Assembly (NCBI GenBank): GCA_036785705.1
Contig: JAWUZG010000027.1
Location: 2,647,501 to 2,711,500, forward strand
Direction of reading: 5' to 3'
DNA from: Acanthornis magna
Lineage: Eukaryota; Chordata; Aves; Passeriformes; Acanthizidae
Length of the DNA: 64,000 nt
Of this stretch, positions 53,533 to 64,000 are shown piece by piece. A program made the translations under genes and the position numbers. Below the pieces are notes generated by a model. That model saw nothing but the letters and a program-made list of their open reading frames with translations. It was not told where the DNA came from and searched no databases. Numbering within the stretch: the stretch's first letter is position 1; each line of letters begins with the position of its first letter.

Positions 53533-56500
53533 TTTCCCTGACTCTTCAGCAGAGAGAGTAAGTGGAAGCATCTCCTGCAGCACAACTTCCAGTTCATGTT
53601 AAATTTAAATTTCCCTTCGCATACACTTGGTCAAAACCTGGTTTTAGAATGGAAGGCTAGATTTCAAAGTATTCATGTCAGGTGGCACAATCAACAACAA
53701 ACGTCATGACAGAGAAGGAAGGGTGCCTCTTGACTGCAAGGAAACAACTCTATTACAAAATATGAAATTTGACTCACATCCAAGAGATTCTTAGATCTGT
53801 CAAGCTTAGTGTGGTGGGAAGCAGGCGTGATCCAAAAAATGGCCTCAAGGCAAGTTTTCTGAAAGCTCTATATAACTAAATGCAGAAAATTCTCTGAAAA
53901 TTCCATTATACAGAGATCAAAGAAAAGTCAGTGTTCCTTGTGTCAAGAACTTGAATTCTCAGTATACAGAGGCTGCAAATTGCTTTATAGATACAAAACC
54001 AGCTGGTCTGCTACATTGTTTGAGTCTGACAATTGTTAAAGGAAAAGCATTCTGGATAACCACTTAAAAGTGAACAAAATTATAGAAGAAAAAAACCTCA
54101 AATTTATCAGCTTGTTTGTTGACTGTGCTTTGTTTAACCTCATTTTCTTTTTTTCTTTTTCTTTTTTTTAAAATAGCTGTTTTCAGAGGTTTCTGGTTAA
54201 GGAACATGACAAGGAGGAACAACATTTCTGGGAAATGAGTTCACAGAATGATAAGTACTAGGCCTAGCTGTAAAAATGCAGATGCAGATGTGAGGTTGAC
54301 CATAATTTTCTCTCATAAGAACTGCAACCTTCATGAGAAGCTTCTACGTTGCTGGTGCCATCACAGCAGCTTAATACAGGAAAGGTGCTGAGAACAACCC
54401 CTGATTCCTCACCGTGCATTTCTGTTGGAGTAAATAATTTGTTGGAGGCAAAGGTGGTTGGTATTAATTGATATGGTTCCAGTACAGTAGCAAATGTTCA
54501 AGAGAAAGCAGAAGATGTATCTCGGGGGTGTTCAGAGCACAGGGCGCATATTCAGCTGGAGAGGGGCATTTTACAAGGGCATGTAGTGATAGGACAACGG
54601 GGAATGGCTTTAAACTGAGAGAGAGAAGGTTTAAGATAAGATATTGGGAAGAAATTCTTCCCTGTGAGGATGGGGAGGCTCTGGCACAGGTGCCCAGAGA
54701 AGCTGTGGCTGCCCCTGGATCCCTGGAAGTGTCCAAGGCCAGGCTGGATGGGGCTTGGAGCAATCTGGGACGGTGGGAGGTGTCCCTGCCTATGGCAGGA
54801 GGTTGGAATGAGCTGATCTTTAAGATCCCTTCCAACCCAACCCACCCACTGTCTGATTCTACAGTGTGGTCCATGTCATTAGGAACACTGCCTTCCAGCC
54901 CCAACAGCAGTGCATGTCCCACACGGTGGGTGGCAGAGGTAAAGCTGAGAGCTGCATGAGTACCATGACTGATTTGGTGGGGATGCTGACCTCAGTGGCC
55001 TTTCACGTTTGAATAAAACAACCTTAAATGTTCTTACATGAAAAATCTTCTTTTATGCTCAAGAAAAGAAAATAAGGTATTAGGCAGGTGAACTGAAACA
55101 CTTTTTAAAAAAAATTTTTCCCCTCCATTTGTCATGTTGGATTAAGAACTAACGGGGAATTAACTGAAAGCGGATCAGTTTGGTCCTTTCTGGAGGGGCC
55201 TTTACAAGCTGTGTTTGAACACTAGAGGGCAACAGCAGTTTATTAAATAGAATGGCAAGTTTTGAGGATTTTTGATGATTTTAAAAATTTTTAATTAGTT
55301 TGTTGTTTTGATTTTCCAAACTATGGCTACTTATTGCAAAAAGGTTTTATAGGAAAGCAAAAAGGTTTTATTGGAGGGTTCTGGGTGGAGAACCCAGATA
55401 TATACGCAAGTTTTTTAAAAAACTTTTTACTGTATCATATAATGTAGACAACAGCAAAACTACGCAAATTCTCTATTTTAATAACATTAAATCAGACTGC
55501 ATTATTAGTCATGTATTAGCATTTCCAGTTAACAGAGGAGAGAGAGATTTCCCATCATCATTCTTTTGACTATGGTGCTTTATTATATGCATTTTTGGAG
55601 CTTATTTATTTGCCTGGATAATGCTCTTGTATTATGAATCAAAAAGCAGCAAGACAAAGTAACTAAAAAATTCATTCAGTTTGTTATGCTTTCCAACATT
55701 AAAACCTCTGTGCACTCCTCTGTTTTTCCATTGACATCTCCTGTGGTCTTCGCTGTGCACCACACATGGAACTGGATCATTAATCACCACACCATGATGA
55801 CAACCCACACACTTGGGGTGGCTCTTTCTGAAGGTAACCAGTTATGTTATGGCATGAGGCCAAAAGCTGATTGACTTTTGTCACCTGGAGAGTGTAATAA
55901 ATTCTGTAGCTGTTTGCTTTCATGTTGTTGCTTTATAGTGCTGAGCAAACATAAGGTGTGTAAATAGAGACTGTCATGAACAAAACTGTTCTGTGGTATT
56001 GTACAGTAAGGCAAATAGAATGCCCAGATTTTATAACCACTGCAAACAATCATAAAGAAATAAATTGCAGATCTATTTGAGATGGATGAGAGGAGTGCAA
56101 AGTCCCTACCTCAAAGGGCTACAAACTCAGCATGGTGTGTTCTCTGCAAATAGTGCTTCAGTTCACTGGAACTCTTGTAGGAGTAGGAAATGCTTGGACT
56201 CAGGATTATTTCAAGTAAATTACTAACCAACTAACAAAACAAAGAAATAAAACCACCCAAAAAAGAAATATATGAGAAGGCAGTTTCAAAACTGGATCTT
56301 GTTTTCCTGCCTCCTGCAAAACCATCTTAGTGGATTTGAATCTGATGACATGCCTTGGTCCTACCATGCCACACTCAATGCTGATAAAAATGTGGAGTTT
56401 AAAGTGCCAGTACTGCAGTCAGCAGTTCCCATGCAGAATCCCATCATACAGAGAGCTATACTTTTGTGTACTTTTTTCTGTCACCCTCCTGAAATGGGCC

Positions 56501-58960
56501 TAGACAGCTGGGCTGTCCCTGTGTATCACTCATCCTGTCATACAGGTAATACACTTCAGTTTCTCCCTGTTCATTGGTAGTTGTGGGACAGCACATCCCC
56601 TCATCCTTGAAAAGTCTTGCACATCCCTTCAGGAGTGTACATGCTGTTCCCAGATGCCTTCCCAGTGTTTTGATGGGTAGGTCCCCTGAAGGACTGGGAT
56701 ATATTGAACATTTTTCTTCCATCTTCACACTCACTCAATCTTACAGTCTAAATTTGCTTTTTTTCCTTTAGATCTCTACACTTTTTGAGGATGTCCAAAT
56801 GCAAAGCATAAAACTGCTGCTCTTTGTCTTTGTGTTTGGTATTATAAGTAATGTATAAAAGTATTTTTAAGTTTCAGTACAACTATGAATTTACTTAATG
56901 AAAGAAAAAAGGACTGAAGGTTGTGCATTAACTTCTGTTCTGTTGTTCTGTTACTCCTCTCCTTCCAACCTATAAAATGTCATTGTCCTAAGTGGCAAGA
57001 GTTTAGATATGCCATGTTCAAGCTGTTCTGATCCCTTATCTTTTTGATTCACTTGGTTTTAATAGAAGATTGATGTAGAAAATTGAAAATTCCATCATAC
57101 CAATAACACCCAGGAATAGTAATCAGATAATTTGTGCACTCTGTATTTTCTCAAAGAAATTTAACAAGCAGTTGACAACCAGAACAACTGGCTAAACCAT
57201 AAGGCATGTTTTGAAACATTTGCTGATTTGAGCAGTCACTCTGAAGACTACAAAGGTGTTTCATCAAAATGCTGTGGCGGTAAGGATGGTTATATAAGGT
57301 AAAATAACTCCTTCTAAGATGCTTTGGTACCGGCTACCTCAGAGCAGCAGCTAAATTCTGGCTGAAAGTTACCAGAACATCACCAGGGTTTCTCTGAGCT
57401 TCCACTTACACTGAAGAAAGGCTGGGATCACTGGAGCTTAGACTTTGACACTGTGACTTTTGCAACAATTCTCAATAACACCTAGATGGAAAATTTGCAC
57501 AAAGTTTAAACATACACTCTTGTGCTGGGAAGGTGGTAGAAACCCCCTCACTATGACCCAGATTTCCTAAACTCTTGCCTGCTGTTTAGTTAGTTTATGA
57601 GTAAATTTTTCTGTTTGCTTTTATGTAAGAGCCGTTTTTCCCCTACCCCAAAACCCAAGTTCCACCAACACTACTGAAATCCTTCTGTGTAAGGATTTGG
57701 ATCCTACAGGCAAGTTGTTGTTTTTTCTTTTGATCCTCCAAGTAAGGACCCAGGATAATTTGGGTCCTCCAAGTAAGCTGTGAATGAGATGATCCCTTTA
57801 TTTCAGTGGTCGTGTGTTCCGTGTCTTTGTCAGTGCAGCTCTCATTGGTGTCAGTGGGAGGTCTTCCAGCACATAGTTATGACTGTAAGTCAAGTCCTCC
57901 CACTTAGAGGCTCATTAACTGTTCAAAACAATTGCCTTACAGGATGACAGAACTTTTCAGCCCAGAGGTAAAATTTCTGAAAGAATCTGTAGAACATTTT
58001 TCCGGCTGCTTCTGATTATTTAACTATGACAATGTTGTCCTTCTTTTGTTCCAGGGCACGAAATTAGGAGTTCAAGTGTTTTTCCACCGTGTGATAAACA
58101 CAGGCAGTACTTCTGGAAAGACTCCAGATTTGGCAGACTGTATGTTGCCTTTACGGAGTGCTCTGGTTTAGAAAGGTCAAAAAATAATTTGCTTGTGAGA
58201 TACGGTTTTAAACCCATGAGAACAGCTCACTCTGTGCTTCTCACTGCTAAACAAGATACACATTCCTACACTGACGAAGGCATAAGGCAAGGGTACCCCA
58301 TTCAAGTGAACATTATAAAGGATGGTAGAGTTTGAAAAGTGAAAGCCTGAGTGCTGAAGTCTATCCACATGCTACATCTTGCAGAGAGCATGTGAACTTC
58401 TCCAGAAATATATTGGACACTCCAAGGGTGAGTTTAAACACAGTTAAGTGCTGGGATGTTTTTGCAGACACCAAAATGGGTATCCTTGGTGATGGTAATG
58501 AAAATTATTTCAGGAGCATCACCAATAACAGAAACAGCAATCAAAGATGTGTCTGTGTGCTGCAAGCAGGTACAGAACAGCTCCCTAGCTCATGCCTGGA
58601 GCATCTCCTGACTTTCTAAACCATCCATCATTTGGAACATAGAAGAAGGTTATGCTGGGCAGCAAACAAGGAGGAGTTAAAGTGGGAAGATACAGAGGTT
58701 GTGCTCCGTGGCCTTGCATAACTACAAGTCACCGTACAAAAGAGATGCATGGAATTTGTGGGAGGCTCTAGATTTCCAATATAATATAAATTAATTCATT
58801 TTTGCTTCTGTTCATGTGATAATGAGACATTAATCAGAGTTTATCAATACATAGTAAATTTTGGTTTCAGAAAAAAACACCATTATTTGTCTTTAATAAA
58901 AAAGCAACATATTTAAAACTTCCAAATCTAGCTTTTCAATGCCACCAGTGCCCACACTTA
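53533..58960. other. Intergenic, no gene seen
   Basis: AT-rich sequence downstream of MANSC1. Apart from the CR1 at 54556-54862 I see no gene, RNA gene or mobile element. Scattered open frames of up to about 100 residues show no recognisable protein features. Confidence 0.5.
54556..54862 (+). repeat. CR1 LINE 3' fragment
   Basis: GGAGAGGGGCATTTTACAAG, GGGCATGTAGTGATAGGACA, CTGGCACAGGTGCCCAGAGA, AGCTGTGGCTGCCCCTGGAT, GGATGGGGCTTGGAGCAATC and GATCTTTAAGATCCCTTCC are CR1 3' blocks in sense orientation. The same subfamily as the copy at 59637. Frames of 97-163 residues over it are element sequence. Confidence 0.88.
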
Positions 58961-59243
58961 GGGCTGTGGGGGCTGTGAGGGCTGTGGGGTCAGTGAGGAC
59001 TATGGTGGCTGTGATGGGTGTCAGTTCTGTTAGGGCTATAGGATCTGTGAGGGGCAGTGAGGGCTATGGAGTGTTTGAGCGCTCTGAGAGCTGTGAGGTC
59101 TATGAGTATTATGGGGTTTTGAGGGCTCTGAGGGCTGTGAGGTCTGTAGGCTGTGTGGCTATGGGGTCTTTGAGCGCTATGGGGGCTGTGAGGCCTGTGG
59201 AGTTTGTGAGGGGTGTGACATCTGTGAGGGCTATGGTCCTGGC
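58961..59243 (+). repeat. 9-bp minisatellite, about 31 degenerate units
   Basis: GGGCTGTGA/GGGCTGTGG-type units repeat with a 9-bp period for about 283 bp (for example GCTGTGGGG, GCTGTGAGG, TCTATGAGT, GCTATGGGG), with occasional one-base slips. Because 9 is a multiple of 3 the array is open in frame; it forms the N-terminal part of a 168-residue frame (58939-59445) with Ala/Val/Arg repeats. I do not regard it as a gene. Confidence 0.88.
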
Positions 59244-59277
59244 TGTTTTTAGTTATCTCCTTCTTATTTCTTCCTCC

Positions 59278-59375
59278 TTTTTTTGTTTTGGTTTGGTTTT
59301 TTGGTTTGTTTGTTTTGTTTTGGTTTGGTTTCTTGTTTGGTTGGTTTTTTTGGGTTCTTTGGGGTTTTTTCTCTG
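59278..59375 (+). repeat. T/G-rich low-complexity sequence
   Basis: This is a run of TTTGG, TTTTG and TTTGTTTG units directly after the minisatellite. In two frames it encodes Phe/Leu/Trp/Gly-rich hydrophobic stretches, which is why open frames here look membrane-like. Confidence 0.85.
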
Positions 59376-59636
59376 GTTGGTATTCCCTCTTCTCCGCTCA
59401 GGCCTCTCTTCTCTTTCTTTTTCTTTGCTTTTCATTTTCCTGTAGGGAGCCTGCAAACCTTTCCACCCAACAATGGGCTTAGACAGCTAAAGCCAGCATC
59501 AGTTGGAATAAGCTCTTAGCCAAAGCTAACTCATTTTACCTCTTTTCTTGGAAAGGCTTTTTAGTTCTCCCATGTCTGCCAGGGAGTCTGCTGTAGTCTC
59601 TGGGGTGCACGGGGGGAAAGCCACAGGTGCCTAAAC

Positions 59637-60387
59637 CAGCAGTGTCAGAGTCAGGAGTTTGACAAGGCTAAGGGCAAGGTCCTGCACCTGGACTGGGTCA
59701 AGCCCCAAGGTCAGTACAGACTGGGAGATGAATGGATTGAGAGTAGCTCTGCGGAGAAGGACTTGAGGATACTGGTAGATGAAAAATTGGGCATTGCGTA
59801 TTGGCAGCCAACCATATCCTGGGCTGAACCAAAAGAAGCATGACCAGCAGGTCAAGAGAGGTGATTGTTCCCCTCTATACTGCAGTACTGCATCCAGTTC
59901 TGGTGTCCTCAGCACAGGAAAGACACCAATCTGCTGGAAGGACTCCAGAGGTGAGCCACAAAAATGATCTGTGAGGACAGAGTGAGAGAGCTGAGGTTGC
60001 TCAGCCTGGAGAAGGGAAAGCTCCTGTGCAACCTTGAAGGAGGCTTAGGAAAAAGCTGGACAGAGGCCTTTTATCAGAGCCTGTAGGCTCTCTCTTTTAT
60101 CAGAGCCTGACAGGACAAAGATCAGTGGTTTTAAACTGAGAGAAGTTAGGTTTAGATTGGGCATAAGGAAGAAATTTTTTATGGTGAGGGTGGTGAGGCC
60201 CTGGCACAGGTGCCCAGAGAAGCTGTGGCTGCCCCTGGATCCCTGGAAGTGTCCAAGGTCAGGCTGGATGGGGCTTGGAGCAACCTGGGATAGTGGAAGG
60301 TGTCCCTAGTGGAAGGTGCAGGGGGCTGGGCTAGATGACTTACAAAGTTCCCTTTTGACCCAAATCATTCTGTGGTTCTATGACTCT
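59637..60387 (+). repeat. CR1 LINE fragment (about 750 bp)
   Basis: Sense CR1, 5'-truncated. Blocks in order: GGCAAGGTCCTGCACCTGG, GTACTGCATCCAGTTCTGGT, GAGGTTGCTCAGCCTGGAGA, AGGTTTAGATTGGGCATAAG, GGCACAGGTGCCCAGAGAAG, AGCTGTGGCTGCCCCTGGAT, and the tail CATTCTGTGGTTCTATGAC. It contains a short internal duplication of TTTTATCAGAGCCTG (60071 and 60098). Confidence 0.9.
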
Positions 60388-63300
60388 AACTGAGGGGTGG
60401 TATACAAAGTAGGTGCAGAAACTGAACAACTGCTATACACAGTGCTCTGCGAACATTTTTGTCTCCTGTCTTTAAGTGGTTTGGGTCTGTGGTTCCCATT
60501 GTTTTGGGATTTTTTAATAGGGTGACTGGAACACCTTTTCCTATACTAAATGATTTACTCCAACAGTGTCCCTTAGGCCACACACATCCTAACTGTTTCT
60601 TCCTGTTAAAGTGCCAGGATTCTTAAACCACAAATGAAGATAGGACTCTAAATCATAGTTTCTTTCAACACTTAGAGCTTTGGTTATCTTAAAAGAGAAA
60701 AGGTGTTTGGGGAAAATAGCACTTTAAATGTATTGTTCAAAGAAAAGATTTCTCAATATGCCAAGATTAAATGGGGATTTTGCTCTGTGTAAGCTCTTTT
60801 CAAATTGTTGTAAAGGTATTAGATTTTTCACAATTGCAATAAGGAAAAAAATAGTAGAAGTTGCATTAACTGCAAAGCTCTGACACTGAAAAAGGCATTG
60901 GAAGGAGCTTTATGAATCAGGGCTAATTCAGACACAATTCCCTGTCTTTTATTCAAAGATCCATGTGACCAAATACTGTCTTTGTGGGTTTGACTGAGGA
61001 GAAGGTAGAAAAAGGAAGGATGAGAAATGGATTGGGTATCCTCACTCTAATCACTGTCTCTTCTTGAGAGGAGAAACTATAATCTAATTATTCCAAAATA
61101 GAATATTATCATCTTTCAATAATATCTTTATAGCAGCCACTACGTTTTAAATAAATATATTTGGGAACTGGGTCTGACTTTCTCTGAGTTTTCCTTTGTC
61201 ACTTACCTACATTTCATTGCCAGCTGTATTGGAAGAGTCTTTATCGAAGTCTACACTGTAAGGAAATTATTCAAATAACTAATAAAAATGGAAAAGCAGT
61301 GAATGACACTTCAGCTCTGTATAATTCCCTCTTCCATCCTTTCATCACATGGAGAATGAGTTACAGGCTGTAAGCTTCAGAAACCTTTATACACGGAGCC
61401 AGCACAAGCTTAAGGACCCACATGCATATCTGCTCTAACAGGGAATGCCTTGTGATTAGTTGATTTAAAGATTTTTGTTTGTTTGTTTTAAAGGTAAGAA
61501 TTTTGTTCCCTGAAGTTTACTCAGGCAAGAGTGAGATTGTGTTCCAGGGCATTCACAATAGCTTTTATGATAGTAAAATAAACTGGATATCCTTCATGCT
61601 ATTTTTTCAGACCTTGAAATGTTTCCCACAGTGACACATAAAATTTGTCAAATCCAGTATGAGTTCTGAATTGTCAGAAGTATCCCTCTTCCTCTGAGAA
61701 GCCCTGGCTAATGGTAGTTTAATGAAAATGTTACCAAGAATATGCCTCCATCTTTGTTTTTAAGAATTAATTTATTCATCAATTACAAGAATAACAAAGA
61801 TTTGGGTTTTCCTTGAAATAATAAATTGTTCCAGCATCTTGCATTTGTGCGGCCTTACCTTACAAATCACTTAGAAGATGAGCATTCCATAAAACATAGC
61901 AGACATTAAACCTAAAGATTAACCATTAGAGGGCAATCTTTACTGCTCTGAGGAACTCAGCATGCTTTTGTAGCCTATTTTGAGAACTTGACTTTCAGCT
62001 CATGAAAACAATACCTCTGAAGAGATAACATGGTTGATGCTCTACACCCATATTCTTGAGGTGCTTAGTGTCTTTGATGAACTGCAGACTAATTTGTATA
62101 TGAACATAAAAGTAAAGATATAAATACCAACATAAACATATGAACATGGCTATAAATATGAAATTCAAATAGGAAATAGAAATATGAATTTTCCTCACAA
62201 AGTTTGAATGAAGAGGGATGAATCTCTTTGCTTGCCATGAACTGCACTCTATGGTACAGTACTTTAGCCCAGAAGTGGCTACTGCAGGTGGCAAATGAGC
62301 TCTTCTCTACAGACACGTGGTATGTCACACCGTGTACATCACATAAAGATTGAAAACTGTTGGAGGAAAGATTGCTAATTATTGTGACACAGTGACTTAC
62401 CTTTCCCGACCATAGGCACAAATTCTAGTCACTAATCCCTGTGACTAAAAGTGCAAGAAAATGTACAATGCTTTACCAGTAACTAATTTTTAAACTTCAA
62501 AGGCTGCAGTGCAAAACAGAATTGTTAAATATTATGCATATTGCAAAACGCTGAAGGGGTTTGAAAGGGGGTTGAAAAGGAAATATTCTTAAATTGTTGT
62601 TGCTTAAAAGGCACGCACGTTATGCTTAATAGAGCCCAGATGCTGACTGGTTTTGAAAAGCTGAGCAAGCTAAAACAAAATAGTGTTTTGGTGTCTGTCA
62701 GCCTGAAATGTGAGCTCTTTTAAAAGGATGTTTTTGCTGTATCAACATAGCATTAAAGCCCTTTACAAATTTTAGAACAGTAACTTTCTCAAATGACATT
62801 TTTATAATATGGCCTGGAAATGTAGCCATGGCTAAATATTCATAAGGAAAGTCTTGGACTTGCCCTGTGGTCTGGCGGGCAGTGCCAAATTAAAATCAGA
62901 ATCCTGCGTGGTTCACACTGAAAAACATGACCACTGAAGAAGTGTATCCTCAGGCAGTGCTGTTTTCAACTCCCTGGGAGATGGGAGAGGAGAAAAGAGG
63001 TAGTAGGTAGACAGCCTGACCTTGAATGCACCATCAGCAGGAGTCCAAACGCTCCTCCAAAGGCATAAAGAAAATGCCCAAGCCTTCCAGGTCATCTTAT
63101 TTCATATTTCCCTGTGGGGATATTGCTGGATTTGTGTTAGACTAGCTTGCCTGTATGGGATGCTGAACTCAAGCACCTTCTCCGCTGTGAAGTTTTTGTT
63201 GTAAGGATTTTTTTTTAGCCACAAAGAAATGCAATTCTCATCCAGGGCACCAGGCAGCCTCTTCTGGTAGAGAAGATGGGAAAGAAAGAATGGGTATTAA

Positions 63301-63460
63301 AGGGGGGAGGGGGAGTTCAGGGGGAGAATAAAATTGTACTGAAATGCAAGGAGAAGAGACAACTCTGTATGCCATAAAAAAGGGGATTTGATGGGATATT
63401 TAATTGGAAAACAGCCCCAGAATTAGTGGAAGTGCTAATTTTTGCTGTGGTTTGACTGAC
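60388..63460. other. Intergenic, no gene seen
   Basis: AT-rich sequence without recognisable genes or mobile elements. A loose A/T-rich tandem pattern (ATAAATA..., GAAATA...) occurs at about 62093-62190. Confidence 0.45.
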
Positions 63461-63715
63461 CCAGAGGTGAGGCACAAAGATCAGCACAGGGATGGAGCAA
63501 CTCTGCCATGAAGACAGGCTGAGAGAGTTGGGCTTGTTCAGCCTGGAGAAGAGAGGCTCCGGGGAGACCTTGAAGAAGACCTCCAGCGCCTGAAGGGGAC
63601 TTACAGATGGAGAGGAGCTTTTCAGAAGGGCACTCAGTGATAGCACAAGGGAGAATGGCTTCCAAGTGAAAGAGGGCAAATATTAGGAAGAAATTCTTTA
63701 TTATGATTCTGTGAT
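63461..63715 (+). repeat. CR1 LINE 3' fragment
   Basis: CCAGAGGTGAGGCACAAAGA, GGGATGGAGCAACTCTGCCA, GAGTTGGGCTTGTTCAGCCT, GGAGAAGAGAGGCTCCGGGG and a shortened end (AAGAAATTCTTTATTATGAT then TCTGTGAT). The copy lacks much of the usual segment between the AGGAAGAAATTCTT block and the tail. The minus frames at 63317-63803 lie over it. Confidence 0.85.
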
Positions 63716-63885
63716 CTGGTCCTCTATTCATTGAAGAAGGAATGCCATGGTGAACCCATTGCACTTTTGGAATAGGATAAACTGCGTCGGGCATATCTAT
63801 CATTTATTAAAACTAACCTTGTTTTGAGGAAGAGCTGGATGAAACATTTTTCTTTATAAACTGCATGACCTAGGCAATGTGGCAA

Positions 63886-63902
63886 GATGATGATGATGAT
63901 GA
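63886..63902. repeat. (GAT)n microsatellite
   Basis: Five GAT units close to the right edge. No associated element. Confidence 0.8.
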
Positions 63903-64000
63903 CGTCAGAAGCCAGGGTGTCCTATTTGATCTGTGAAATGGTTGGAACAGGCATCATTGGATGGCAACATTACATCCCATTTCCCAAGCTCCTGTGCTGC

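Noticed and set aside
54464..54959. Frames of 152 and 163 residues on opposite strands
   Set aside because: Both run through the CR1 fragment at 54556-54862.
53533..64000. First exons of LRP6, the next gene in the mammalian order
   Set aside because: I looked for its CpG-rich first exon and the YWTD-type propeller sequence and found neither; it probably begins beyond the window.

Overview
This window looks like nuclear DNA from a bird, probably a passerine. It has long AT-rich introns with two small CpG-island promoters. Its repeats are mostly CR1 LINE 3' ends and avian-type endogenous retrovirus (ERV) LTRs, with a few very old SINE/LINE remnants. No prokaryotic operons, CRISPR arrays or insertion sequences are visible. 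The bird call rests on the repeat families and two recognisable vertebrate genes; the passerine call is weaker and comes from the CR1 and LTR subfamilies as I remember them.

Only two protein-coding genes are supported, and they are divergent (head to head). BORCS5 (BORC subunit 5, myrlysin) lies on the minus strand: coding exon 1 at 43444-43501, exon 2 at 42855-42998, then an intron that runs off the left edge. MANSC1 (MANSC domain-containing 1) lies on the plus strand in three coding exons (48760-48979, 49819-49959, 51775-52772) and is complete, with a predicted 452 residues. The same divergent neighbours occur in mammals (MANSC1/BORCS5 beside LRP6 on human 12p13), so this is conserved synteny. 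LRP6 would be expected beyond the right edge and I see no exon of it here.

Layout: 1-42854 is BORCS5 intron 2, holding CR1 pieces (about 2.2, 9.5, 17.7-18.7, 38.7 and 40.0-40.3 kb), MIR-like remnants (about 0.7 and 8.1 kb), an ancient CR1/L3-like fragment near 22.1 kb, an ERVL-type solo LTR at 27.1-28.2 kb and simple repeats. 43190-43720 is the BORCS5 CpG island. 43815-45883 is a transposon nest between the two genes: an antisense CR1, an LTR-like block, and a sense CR1 split by a 673-bp solo LTR. 48190-48990 is a polypurine/polypyrimidine tract passing into the MANSC1 CpG island. 52773 to about 53480 is the MANSC1 3' UTR. The rest, to 64000, is intergenic with four CR1 pieces, a 9-bp minisatellite (58961-59243) and T/G-rich low-complexity sequence.

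The two genes have unrelated roles. BORCS5 anchors the BORC complex to lysosomes for ARL8-dependent movement, and MANSC1 is a type I membrane protein with a mucin-like stalk. Nothing here suggests a novel multi-gene system; the most informative oddities are the nested transposons and the repeat tracts near the MANSC1 promoter. The other open reading frames fall in introns, repeats or CpG-rich antisense sequence, and I do not support them as genes.
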